Of a DNA stretch of 64,000 nucleotides, positions 46,626 through 56,302 are shown piece after piece. The notes under the pieces were generated by a model that saw only the letters and a program-made list of their open reading frames with translations, was not told where the DNA came from and ran no database searches. Source of the DNA: Medicago truncatula (lineage: Eukaryota > Streptophyta > Magnoliopsida > Fabales > Fabaceae); assembly GCF_003473485.1 (NCBI RefSeq), contig NC_053045.1, positions 58,322,494 to 58,386,493 on the forward strand. Direction: 5' to 3'. Position 1 is the stretch's first letter; each line of letters opens with the position of its first letter. The position numbers and the translations under genes were made by a program.

Positions 46626-47011
46626 GGTTTAAATAGATCTTTCGTCCCTGTAAATATAGGTCATTTGAATTTTCATCCATGAAGTTACTAATCATTCCAA
46701 TCTGCCACTGCAAATATTAATCATTTGACTTTTAGTCTTAATTAGGTTTTTTCGCTAAGGTGGACTGTCATTAGCGACGTGGTGCCCATGCGACAAGTGA
46801 TGATTGGGCGAGGTGGTTGGCTTAAATAGGTCTTTCGTCCCTGTAATTATAAGTCATTTGAATTTTCGTCCCCTGAAGTTACTAATCAAATGCAATTAAA
46901 ACCATTTTTCAAATGATTAATATTTGCAGTGACAGATTGGAAGGATTAGTAACTTCATGGACGAAAATTCAAATGACCTATATTTGCAGGGATGAAAGAT
47001 CTATTTAAGCC
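46626..47011. mobile_element. Mutator-type MITE with 9-bp target duplication
   Basis: 386 bp. Left end ggtttaaatagatctttcgt, right end the inverted form aagatctatttaagcc, with arms of more than 100 bp that are nearly identical (cctgtaaatataggtcattt, gaagttactaatc, tctgccactgcaaatattaa). A perfect 9-bp direct repeat, ttgaaaata, lies at 46617-46625 and 47012-47020. That length is diagnostic for MULE-type insertion. A third partial copy of the terminal sequence is inside at about 46828-46905. Confidence 0.9.
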
Positions 47012-47310
47012 TTGAAAATATAATAACACTACCCATGATTCGTGTGCCAGTAGTGGGTTGTTTTCTCGCACCATATAGCAGAGAAATTCTTAGATAAGTA
47101 TTTCTCCATATATATAGCAACTCTCTACTAATATATGCAAGAAGAAGAAAAGAGTTGGATACTTAACAACTTTACACGAAAATAATACGCGGCTTCCCCT
47201 GGATGATGCATGATACTTCACGTTCACGACCCTATAAAAAAAATGAATTATCTCAGTTGACAAGTATCTTTCACATGCAACTTGCGCGGCTGCGGACTAA
47301 TAATCTATGA

Positions 47311-47325
47311 TTTTATATAAAGAAA
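47311..47325 (+). promoter_or_regulatory. TATA box of PRISE copy 1
   Basis: ttttatataaagaaacatc, about 145 bp before the start codon. The same phrase tatataaagaaacatc stands at an equivalent place before copy 2, so it was kept after duplication. Confidence 0.6.
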
Positions 47326-47462
47326 CATCTAGATTGCATTAGTTAGTATAATTAGTAGTGTAACATCACTAATCATCGGTCAATACGCGACAATAATAGC
47401 TTTTATATAAATTGACACACACCACCACCACCAAGTTTCCATTATAGCACTGTATTGTGAAG

Positions 47463-48593
47463 ATGGAGCATCAAAGTCCGGTAGCACTAGTTGTCGGAGT
47501 TACGGGAATGGTTGGACTAAGCTTAGCCGAAGCCTTGAAGCAGCCTGATTGTCTCGGAGGTCCATGGAAAGTTTACGGCGGTGCTCGCCATTCCCCAGAC
47601 GAATGGTTCCCTTCTTCCATCCTAGACGGCTTCATCACATTTGACGCAGTTAACTCAGCTGACACACACGCCAAACTATTACCTATAGCCAATGAAGTCA
47701 CCCACATCTTCTGGGTGACTTTCCAGTTTGTAGAAGATGAAGAAGTTAACATCACTGTTAACAAATCCATGCTCCATAACGTTGTCACCGTTCTTAAATC
47801 TTCTCCATCTTCTCCTCTCACCCATATAACGGTCCAAACCGGAACTAAACATTACATGGGTCCGATATATGACCCCGTCCGGTCTAACAAACTTATATGC
47901 CACGAACCACCTTTTAACGAGAATATGCCTCGACTCCCTTACCCAAATTTCTACTACACACTTGAGGATCTCGTTGCATCATACACACCTTCGATTACAT
48001 ACTCAATACATCGATCCTCTCTCATAATTGGCGCATCTTCAAGAAGTGCAATCAACGCGATGATGATGCTAGCGACGTATGCTGCGATATGTCGCCATGT
48101 AGGGTTACCGTTTCGGTATCCAGGAAATAGATACACTTGGGAGCATTTTTGTGATATGTCAGATGCAGGTGTGCTGGCAAAGCAACATGTGTGGGCTGGA
48201 GTTACAAAGAAAGCTAAGAACCAAGCATTTAATTGTACAAACGGTGACATTTTCACTTGGAAGAGTATGTGGATGTTGCTTAGTGAGGTTTTTGATGTTG
48301 AGTTTGTTGAGTTGGATGATAAAGAAGAGTTTGATATCATTGAGTTGATGCGTGACAAGGGTGAGGTTTGGGACTTGATTGTAGAGAAATATGGGCTTCA
48401 TAAGACCAAGTTGAAGGAAATTGCTTGCTTTGAAGCCATGGTGCCAGTTGTACGGTTTGAGTTTCAACATGTATCTAGTATGAACAAGAGTAAAGATTAT
48501 GGGTTTTTAGAGTATGCTGATACGTTTAAGAGTATCAAACTCTGGGTGGCTAAGCTGAGGGAGATGAAACTTATACCCTCCTACCAACAATAA
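47463..48593 (+). CDS. PRISE family enone reductase (progesterone 5-beta-reductase/iridoid synthase-like), copy 1
   Basis: NAD(P)H-dependent short-chain reductase of the VEP1/P5betaR/iridoid synthase family, which reduces activated C=C bonds of enones. One exon, 376 aa. The ATG at 47463 is chosen: an in-frame GTG lies two codons earlier but is not a plausible start, and copy 2 begins at the same place. Cofactor motif GVTGMVG at 12-18, VYGGARHSP at 38-45, WVTFQ at about 84, TGTKHY with catalytic Lys129, NFYY with catalytic Tyr164, SIHRSSLIIGASSRSA after it. The Lys-Tyr distance is 3 residues longer than in Digitalis P5betaR. Substrate unknown; legumes are not known for cardenolides or iridoids, so a general enone or stress role is likely. 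Head-to-tail with copy 2 at 54600. Confidence 0.93.
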   Translation: MEHQSPVALVVGVTGMVGLSLAEALKQPDCLGGPWKVYGGARHSPDEWFPSSILDGFITFDAVNSADTHAKLLPIANEVTHIFWVTFQFVEDEEVNITVNKSMLHNVVTVLKSSPSSPLTHITVQTGTKHYMGPIYDPVRSNKLICHEPPFNENMPRLPYPNFYYTLEDLVASYTPSITYSIHRSSLIIGASSRSAINAMMMLATYAAICRHVGLPFRYPGNRYTWEHFCDMSDAGVLAKQHVWAGVTKKAKNQAFNCTNGDIFTWKSMWMLLSEVFDVEFVELDDKEEFDIIELMRDKGEVWDLIVEKYGLHKTKLKEIACFEAMVPVVRFEFQHVSSMNKSKDYGFLEYADTFKSIKLWVAKLREMKLIPSYQQ

Positions 48594-50953
48594 TTGCATT
48601 ATCGTTTTTATCTTCTTTATTTTCTTGAAGGAAAAAAGTGTTTATTTGAGACTACCGTAAAAAAATGTTAATAACAAGAGTAGACATTTTTTAAGGATTC
48701 GAAAGTGTTTGTTTATTGAAAAAGTTAAATAGTTAAATTTTCAATGCATTGAATTCATTAATTTCTATAAAAACTTACTATTTAAGGTTGTTAAAGAGTA
48801 CATTTAGGACACTCGTTGCATTTCTCTTTTTCTTTTAATCCACACAATTAGATGATTTGATCTTCGGTTGAGGTACTAGCTAGTATCAGTACTATTTTTT
48901 GTTAATACATGTAATTCAGCTGTGTTGAGAAAATTAATATTATTATATATCAATGAGAGACGTATAATTAGGATTTGACTCATCAATTATGGAAAAGTAC
49001 AAAGAGTACATGATTCACCAAATTACAAAGGTGATCGAACAAAAAAAAGACAAGTGACAAGATTTGAAAACCATTCATAATACAAACATGTCCACCCACC
49101 ACCTTAGCAAGAAGTCGTCTCCACGAGATAATACATACCATTTGTCACCTCCCAAATTTTCTAGACAGCTGTATGTTAAGTTTAAATATTTCCAATGCTT
49201 AATATTCCAAGAGGAGGAAAAAAAAATTATCAAAAAGGACTGGAGATTATGCTCCTTATTTCCTGATCATTTCCATTAATTTATTCTAACAATTTTTCAG
49301 TCAATGGTTTAATCACAGTTACAATTTTCCGCTACTCCTTCCGGTCTAATTTTCTATAAGCAACAAGTTGAAAAATACACTGTAATGAACTTCTAGAGTA
49401 TGGCTTCTCTGGAACAAGTGGTAACTCTGTTGACATATAGCAGCAAAGATGGACCAAGGGTGATATAGTGGAACCACAGCCTTCTCATTGTCGCCTATAT
49501 CTTCCTCACCTTCGTCTTCGTCTTCTCACTAGATGCTTCCTCCTCCTCAGGAGAGCCTAGAGGGCGGACAAGGTACTCTGTTCCCAAATCCTCCTAAAAA
49601 CAATTTGTGAAATAAAGAGTAACTCATGCAAAAAGTCACAACATGTTTACAGAAAATTGATGCATATAACTAAAACTTGTGTGAACCTAACTACAAAAAG
49701 TCATGTTTTGGAGTTCTTATAGCAAAAACATAACTTTCAAAATATAAGTAATCCAAACTATGCCGATAAAGGACCCGGTGATTTTAGCAATAACTACATT
49801 TATCAGCGAGTTCGACAATATCACAATGGACTATGTGATTTTAGCAAAAAAAACTACATTTTGCAGCTTCAACAAATTCACTGTGTCATGTGATTTCGTT
49901 AATCTCACCCTTGTACTGTTAGCATCAATGAAACAATAAGAATCAATCAACAAGTAGATCAAATTGTAAATGAAGGAATTATAAAAGATCAAACAAATAG
50001 TGTGTACTATTTAATTGAATAGTACATCATATTAAACATACAAGGAATAGTTAAATAAAAAAATTACAAAGAAATAAGTTGACTTTGTAAAATCGGTGCA
50101 AGTTAAAAGTGATTTAAATGTTAGAAAAAATAAAAAATTATGGTTGACTACAAAATAGGCAAAAGGAAGTAGAAAACTGAGTTTACCCGAGAACTATTTT
50201 CTCTACACGGAAGTGGAAACATCAAATCCTAACATGAGTTGAAATCTTGAGAACATCAAATATATCGAATGATAAACAAAATCAATTTTATATTTATAAA
50301 CTAACATTCACTTTTCACAAGAATTGGAAACTGTAAACATAGAAAACAAATAAAACATATGAACTCAAGTCCGTACTCTCCTAGCATGCTTGGTACTGAC
50401 CAAACTGGTGCTAATAATTCTGAAAAGAAATCCTATCTAGACTGAATATAAAGAGAGTAAAGAACATAGAGAGCAGAACTGAATAATTTTGAAATTAGTT
50501 TTTTTTTTCCTGGTTTGAAACAGATAAATGGCAAGGGCCAAAGTTTAATAGAGTCCACTGAAATTAGAGAACAAAACCTTTTTCCTTCAATATGCATAAA
50601 CTCATCAGATTAATTTATTTTATCATATAAAACAATTTCAGACAGTGACAACAACATATATTTAGAACTCTATCCAGTTACAAATGCATAAATAACAGTG
50701 AATCGCACAAACAAAACTGTCGATATCTGTAATTCTGCTAATTCTTATCTAGTAGTGTGTGTGTGTGTATTGTTTTGGTTAGCTTTATTCATTGAATAGT
50801 ATCAAGACTTCCAGTTTTGTTAAATTATTCCACAGCTCATGTTACAAATGCAGTCAAACACATATTAGCATACAAATGCTACCCAAGAGTTCATAATATC
50901 AAGAAAACGGTGAAGGATAATATTTCAAAATCAAAACCTCATTCTTCAAGTTC
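48594..50953. other. Spacer between PRISE copy 1 and the F-box gene
   Basis: AT-rich. At 49508-49598 the - strand reads EDLGTEYLVRPLGSPEEEEA then SSEKTKTKVRKI and a stop, preceded by AG; it may be a last exon of a decayed gene with an acidic tail, but the family is not recognised. A (GT)n run lies at about 50755-50770. The part near 50950 is the F-box 3' flank. Confidence 0.35.
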
Positions 50954-52102
50954 TTAAACTTGATCATTGTCAGGGAGTGAAAGCAAAGACTCTATATACA
51001 TGACCGCTTGGTATGGCCCGTCCCAGTTGCCATGAAACCCGAACTGCTGTCCTTGGTCATTGTATTTGACCAATGAATGAAAACCATTTTTTCCAATGAT
51101 ATCATTATTTTTTGTAGTGTATATAGGGTAAAAGTAACCAGGAGGAAGAACAAGTGTCTTAGTCCAACAAGATTCTTTCATCACCCATATTTCAGTTGTA
51201 CCATTCTGAAAATCACCACCCAATAGACTGAGAATTTCTCCAAATACCCACAAATAACAATATCGAGATTGATAGTCAAAATCGTGATCTGGAAGAGGGA
51301 TCTCAAAAAGTTTCCTTTCATGAAATCAAAGGCAACAATAATGAAGCTAGAGGAAGAGAGAGAAAAAAAAAAAGGCAACAATAACATAGACCAATAAATC
51401 ATAACGAAAAGCCAACCAATGAATAGCCCCATTAAAGAGAACCCCTCGCTTGCTACGAGGATCCAAAGTGGAATTCATATAAGCTAAGTGTGTACCCTCA
51501 ATTTCAATTTGTTTCCAGATATTATTTCTCAATGAAAAAAACTCCAAATGTGATGAATCATTATAATCATAAGGATGATAGGATATTGAAACCACCAAAT
51601 AATCATCTGTTGAGTGGTCATAACCAAAACCATATAGATGATTGGAATGATATTTCTTTAATTTGGAATCAAAATGAGACAAAGGTATTTGTATGTGAAG
51701 CCCGGTGGATGGATTCCATAGGTAGAGGCTTGAAAAACAGTGGAAAAATATAAATCCTCTACATGAACCTTTAATTTCAACAGAAGGAAAATTATGAGAT
51801 TGGGGAATCAAACAAGACTTAGTAAGGTTCACTAAAGAAGCATAATAGTGGGACGATTCAAAATCTATAGAATAAACTTCATGAGGTGAATCTTCCATTA
51901 TGGCTAGAATTCTAGGAGGAGTTTGTGCAGTGGAGGTGGTAAGTTGAAAATGCAAATTTGCACAGTGGGGATCAGAGATAAGAGAAAACCAAGACTTAGA
52001 AACCCACTTTAATTGTATAAGAGCCTTCACTGGCAACCTAACTAAAATTTGAGTGATCAATTCGTGAGGCAGATACACTTTTGGCTGTGTCTTCTTCTCC
52101 AT
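50954..52102 (-). pseudogene. F-box associated-interaction (FBA) protein gene, broken
   Basis: Substrate adaptor type of SCF ubiquitin ligases. ATG at 52100-52102. N-terminal F-box YLPHELITQILVRLPVKALI then LKWVSKSWFSLISDP; then the FBA type 1 region with GSCRGFIFF, LWNPSTGLH, LYGFGYDHSTDDYLVV and GAIHWLAFR. The frame breaks at about 51371: a 14-bp sequence (aaaggcaacaataa) is present twice, at 51328-51341 and 51371-51384, separated by 29 bp ending in A8. This adds 43 bp and leads to a stop. A second 1-nt frameshift follows near 51320. The rest is readable: KLFEIPLPDHD, YLWVFGEILSLLGG, WVMKESCWTK, ending SLPDNDQV. A (GATGA)n repeat at 52143-52170 lies in the 5' UTR. Probably a pseudogene. Confidence 0.82.
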
Positions 52103-52230
52103 CCTTTGCTTCGTTGAGAGTAACCCTAATATTTATTACGGATGAATGAGATGAGATGAGATGAGAGAGGCTTATTCCAATTCCCTGCTTAGTTGTATTT
52201 GTTGGATAATCAATCTGTTTATGTTTAGGA

Positions 52231-52398
52231 GAAACACTCTCTTTTTAACATTTTTTTAACACTCACCCTTTTGGGGTGAAACTCATGTGAGTCTCACCAT
52301 TTTACGTGGGATCCATTTTCAACGTGTGGTATCCACATGAATTTCACCCAATAAAAAAGTGAGTGTTAGAAAGAGAGTGTTCATAGCACTCCTCATAG
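52231..52398. mobile_element. Small MITE upstream of the F-box gene
   Basis: aacactctctttttaacatt and its inverted counterpart gtgagtgttagaaagagagtgtt enclose about 150 bp, with a second inner pair (ctcacccttttggggtgaaa against tttcaccc). Likely a MITE; target duplication not certain. Confidence 0.65.
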
Positions 52399-53559
52399 TT
52401 TAGTACCTCACTCATAGCTTTGTTAAAGGCCCAAGCAAAAAAGTTATTGGTTAGATTACGCAAATGGTTTTAAGTTATTTAATTGCAATAAATTGATTTT
52501 TTTAAAGGAAATTAATTGTAATAAGTTGATTTTTAAGTTTTTTCCATACCAATTATTCCTAAGTTTAAATCGTAACAATTTGAAAGATCTTTCAGATCTT
52601 AGAACTTAAGTGTTACGAAAAATATTTGAATGACTAACTTGTTACAATTAAAAAATTTAAAGAAAATAAGTGGTATGCAAAAAACATAAAGGACTAATTT
52701 GTTATAATTAAATAACTTAAAGGCATTTCACTTAATTTAGCCAAAGTTATTTCTCTTTAGGAAATCTATACAAAAGTTAACATCTTTTTTATATTGACAA
52801 AAAAAGTTGGTTCAAGTGTTGGATAATCTAACATGTCGCATTAAAACATTATTAAAAAATCTAATTGGAAAGAAATTATTGTGAAAGAAAAATAGTACAA
52901 TAATATTTTTTGTGAAAATTACATAATATCTTTATTTTTGTCTCTCAACCAAACAATCATCTATGAAACGGTAAAGATCAATACTTTGTATCAGCGGTTC
53001 AAAAATTCTATTTAGTGACTTTGTAAAAAAGTATGCAAGATTATAACACAAACGAATTTGTTACATGCATACATTACCACTTTTCTGTAAATCATGGGTG
53101 AAAAACAATTTTAAAGAAATTTGTTTTTATTCGATCTTCTTTAATGTATCCCTCTTTCAATTGAACAATGCATATATAATTATCTTTATAAATAGTTGTT
53201 GCATGCGCACAAGTTTATTGTATGTGTTAAATCGTTGACGTCAACCAAACACATTCTTTAATTCCCTAATCTAAAACTTTTGCACAATTTGAAGACATTG
53301 TTGTTGAGGTGTATTACATGAATCTCCATGAAAGGATTTTATAACCTCATATAAACAAATAGCTTGTTTGTATTTATCATACGAGAATTAGACAAATAGG
53401 ATGCATATCTAAATAAATAAAAAAATACCTGAAAATAAATTCACAAATAATAATGATTACTATAACATGTATAATTAGCAAAATATATTATTGCATCCAA
53501 CTGAGCTAGAATATGATATGATACTTCATGACAAATTAGTTCTTCCTCTTTTTTTTAAG
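52399..53559. other. Spacer, nothing recognised
   Basis: AT-rich, with a partly palindromic block at about 52440-52740 (ggttttaagttatttaattg against caattaaataacttaaaggc) that may be another decayed MITE. No coding sequence. Confidence 0.4.
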
Positions 53560-53978
53560 TTCTCGAACAATCAGTGTTCTCCTATTGTCAGTTTACAATC
53601 ATTGGGTTTAACGTGTCTGAAAATTCCAGCTTGTTTATATTATAAATGGTGTTGGAATCCTAAGAAATGTTTTAGTAGATAGAGGTGGGGTCTCCATATT
53701 GGTGTTTTTGTGGTGTTGGTTTTTCTCTTGTTTTTGGTTTCTAGGGGCAGTGAACAGTTGCTGCTGCTATAACCACTGATGCAGTCCGAGTTTTGAGCCT
53801 TTGGTGCTGTTTTAGGGCCAGCTGCAACTTGGTGTGTTTAGTTGTTATAGCAGTATGGTGTTTTTCTTTTGGCATATCGGCGTGATTTCGGACCCCTTGT
53901 ATTTTGTTCCTTTTTGCGTTTTATGGTGCTTCTTACACCTAGTTCTGCATAATAATATTAGCAGCTTCAAAAAAAAAA
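53560..53978 (+). mobile_element. Probable LINE 3' UTR with poly(A) tail
   Basis: GT-rich sequence of the kind found at 3' ends of plant L1 LINEs (tggtgttggtttttctcttg, then tggtgcttcttacacctagt, then aataatattagcagcttc), ending in a run of 10 A at 53969-53978. No RT coding sequence remains. Left limit is arbitrary. Confidence 0.5.
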
Positions 53979-54599
53979 TTACAACCGTTGGTGTTCAAAA
54001 CAAATGTGATATTTATGTCATCAACAAATTGTTGACATCGAATTTTATCACTCCAACAAATAAGCTCGACGATCAATCTATGACAAAATTTAGATCCTAG
54101 TTGAATTCTTAGTTGATAGGTTCAAAGTCACACGTCTTAATTTTCGAAACAAGAAACATGCATTCGAATTATAAACAAAGAAAGTAAAAATGCAAAGAAA
54201 ATTCGATCATGCGTAGTAAATTAGAAAGTAGTGTTTCGTTCCTTCTCTCTAGAGCAATTGTTTTTGTTGGATAAAACAACACTTCGCTTCCAACACCGCT
54301 TTGCTTGGTTTCAATATTAAAAATTCTTTCTACACATTGATGCACACTTTAGAGTATAAATTGTTCTCATATGGCTATGCTCGGTTGGTAAGAAACATGT
54401 GGCCATGTTACGACAATGTCAATAGTGAAAGAAACTCCCAGAGCTTTTCTATATAAAGAAACATCAAAGCTTATCCATTAGTATAATATCCATTCACATG
54501 CTCCGTTTTCTAGATATAATTAATTGTAGTGTAACATCACTAGTCACCAGTCAATACACTGCCATCAAAGGTTCCATTAATTTACAGTGACTGTGATAT
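53979..54599. promoter_or_regulatory. Promoter region of PRISE copy 2
   Basis: Contains ctatataaagaaacatc at about 54449-54465, 145 bp before the ATG, and the block gtagtgtaacatcactagtc at about 54529-54546 that is shared with the region before copy 1 (47358-47375). The duplication therefore included the proximal promoter. Confidence 0.6.
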
Positions 54600-55730
54600 A
54601 TGGCGCATCAAAGTCCCGTAGCACTAGTAGTTGGAGTAACGGGAATGGCTGGCCTAAGCTTAGCCAAAGCCTTGAAGCAGCCTGATTGTCTCGGAGGTCC
54701 ATGGAAAGTTTATGGCGCAGCTCGCCATTCCCCCGATGAATGGTTCCCTTCTTCCATCCTCGACAGCTTCATAACCTTCGACGCAGTTAACTCAGCTGAC
54801 ACACGCGCCAAGCTATTACCTATAGCTAACGAAGTCACCCACCTATTCTGGGTCACATTCCAGCTTGTAGCAGACGAAGAAGTTAAGATCAGCGTTAACA
54901 AATCCATGCTTCTTAACGTTCTCACTGTCCTAAAATCTTATCCGTCTTCGCCTCTCACCCATATAACAGTACAAACAGGAACCAAACACTACTTGGGTCC
55001 AGTGCATGACCCGGTTCAGTCTACCAAACTTATCTGCCACGAACCACCTTTCGAAGAGAATATGCCTCGACTCTCTTATCCAAATTTCTATTACGCGCTT
55101 GAGGATCTCGTTAAATCCTATGCACCTTCAATTACATACTCAATACATCGTTCCTCTATCATAATAGGTGCTTCGCCAAGAAGTGCATACAACATGCTGA
55201 TGGTACTAGCGACATACGCTGCCATATGTCGCCAGGTAGGATTACCGTTTCGTTTTCCAGGAAATAGGTACACTTGGGAGCATTTCTGTGATATGACGGA
55301 TGCTCGTGTGCTGGCAAAGCAACATGTATGGGCTGCAGTTACAAAGAAGGCTAAGAACCAAGCGTTTAATTGCACAAATGGTGACGTTTTCGCATGGAAG
55401 AGTATGTGGAAGGTGCTTTGTAAGACTTTTGCTGTTAAGTTTGTGGATTTGGATGAAAAGGAAGAGTTTGATTTGGTGCAGTTTATGCGTGATAAGGGTG
55501 AGGTTTGGGATCAGATTGTGGAGGAGTATGGACTTCATAAGACCAAATTGGAGGAAATTGCTTGTTTTGATGCCTTGGTGCCAGTTTTTCGATTTGAGTT
55601 TCAACTTGTATCTAGTATGAATAAGAGTAAAAATTATGAGTTTTTTGAGTATGCTGAGACGTTTAATAGTGTGAAATTCTGGGTGATGAAGCTGAGGGAG
55701 ATGAATCTCATACCCATCTACGAACATTGA
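54600..55730 (+). CDS. PRISE family enone reductase, copy 2
   Basis: Tandem paralogue of the gene at 47463, same length (376 aa), no intron, ATG at 54600. Cofactor motif GVTGMAG at 12-18, VYGAARHSP, Lys129 in TGTKHY and Tyr164 in NFYY are kept, so both copies should be active. Differences gather in the C-terminal third (for example VLCKTFAVKFVDLDEKEEFD against LLSEVFDVEFVELDDKEEFD), the part that shapes the substrate pocket and lid, which suggests diverging substrates. The promoter core is shared with copy 1. The distance between copies (6 kb) is filled by the broken F-box gene and repeats. Confidence 0.93.
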   Translation: MAHQSPVALVVGVTGMAGLSLAKALKQPDCLGGPWKVYGAARHSPDEWFPSSILDSFITFDAVNSADTRAKLLPIANEVTHLFWVTFQLVADEEVKISVNKSMLLNVLTVLKSYPSSPLTHITVQTGTKHYLGPVHDPVQSTKLICHEPPFEENMPRLSYPNFYYALEDLVKSYAPSITYSIHRSSIIIGASPRSAYNMLMVLATYAAICRQVGLPFRFPGNRYTWEHFCDMTDARVLAKQHVWAAVTKKAKNQAFNCTNGDVFAWKSMWKVLCKTFAVKFVDLDEKEEFDLVQFMRDKGEVWDQIVEEYGLHKTKLEEIACFDALVPVFRFEFQLVSSMNKSKNYEFFEYAETFNSVKFWVMKLREMNLIPIYEH

Positions 55731-56302
55731 ACTACATTGTTGTTTTTATCTCTCTCTTGTAATAATATCGTTTGTTTCTATCTGCTTTATGTATTGTTAA
55801 AAATCTTTTTCACCTAACAAGAGTTAATAATGCCCATTCCTTTCTTTTGAATGTTGAATTGGATATTGATGGAGTTTTAGCACATTATTTTAGTTTTTGT
55901 TAGTTCATTTGTTTCTTGAGGCCTATACTCAGTGAAATAAAAAGGAGAACTACACTTATTTACCTTACTGTCTTCTTAAAAAAAATCACACCCCTCTGAA
56001 TTTGGCAATAGGACAGAAAAAATACTGTTTTATTCTACATTCAAATAATCATAACAATTTTTACAACTCATTAAAAAGCTTTTTGTATCAATCAAGGAGC
56101 ATTTTCTGAAATATATTACTGTGAACTGAAAGGTAGTATCCAAATTGCATAATGAGATAAAAACATTGAGCTGCTTTTAAGAACAGCTAAAAGCTTTTAT
56201 TATTATAGAACACTAATTCTTACTGATTATTACAAATTCTAATAACACATCACATACCAGCAAGAACAAGTAGCTTTTATCGACATTATCACTCTAATAT
56301 GA
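55731..56302. other. Convergent 3' flanks of PRISE copy 2 and AAE7
   Basis: Both genes end towards this stretch. No other feature seen. Confidence 0.45.

Noticed and set aside
47573..48470. Antisense ORFs overlapping PRISE copy 1
   Set aside because: Shadows of a strongly conserved coding frame; the same shadows appear opposite copy 2.
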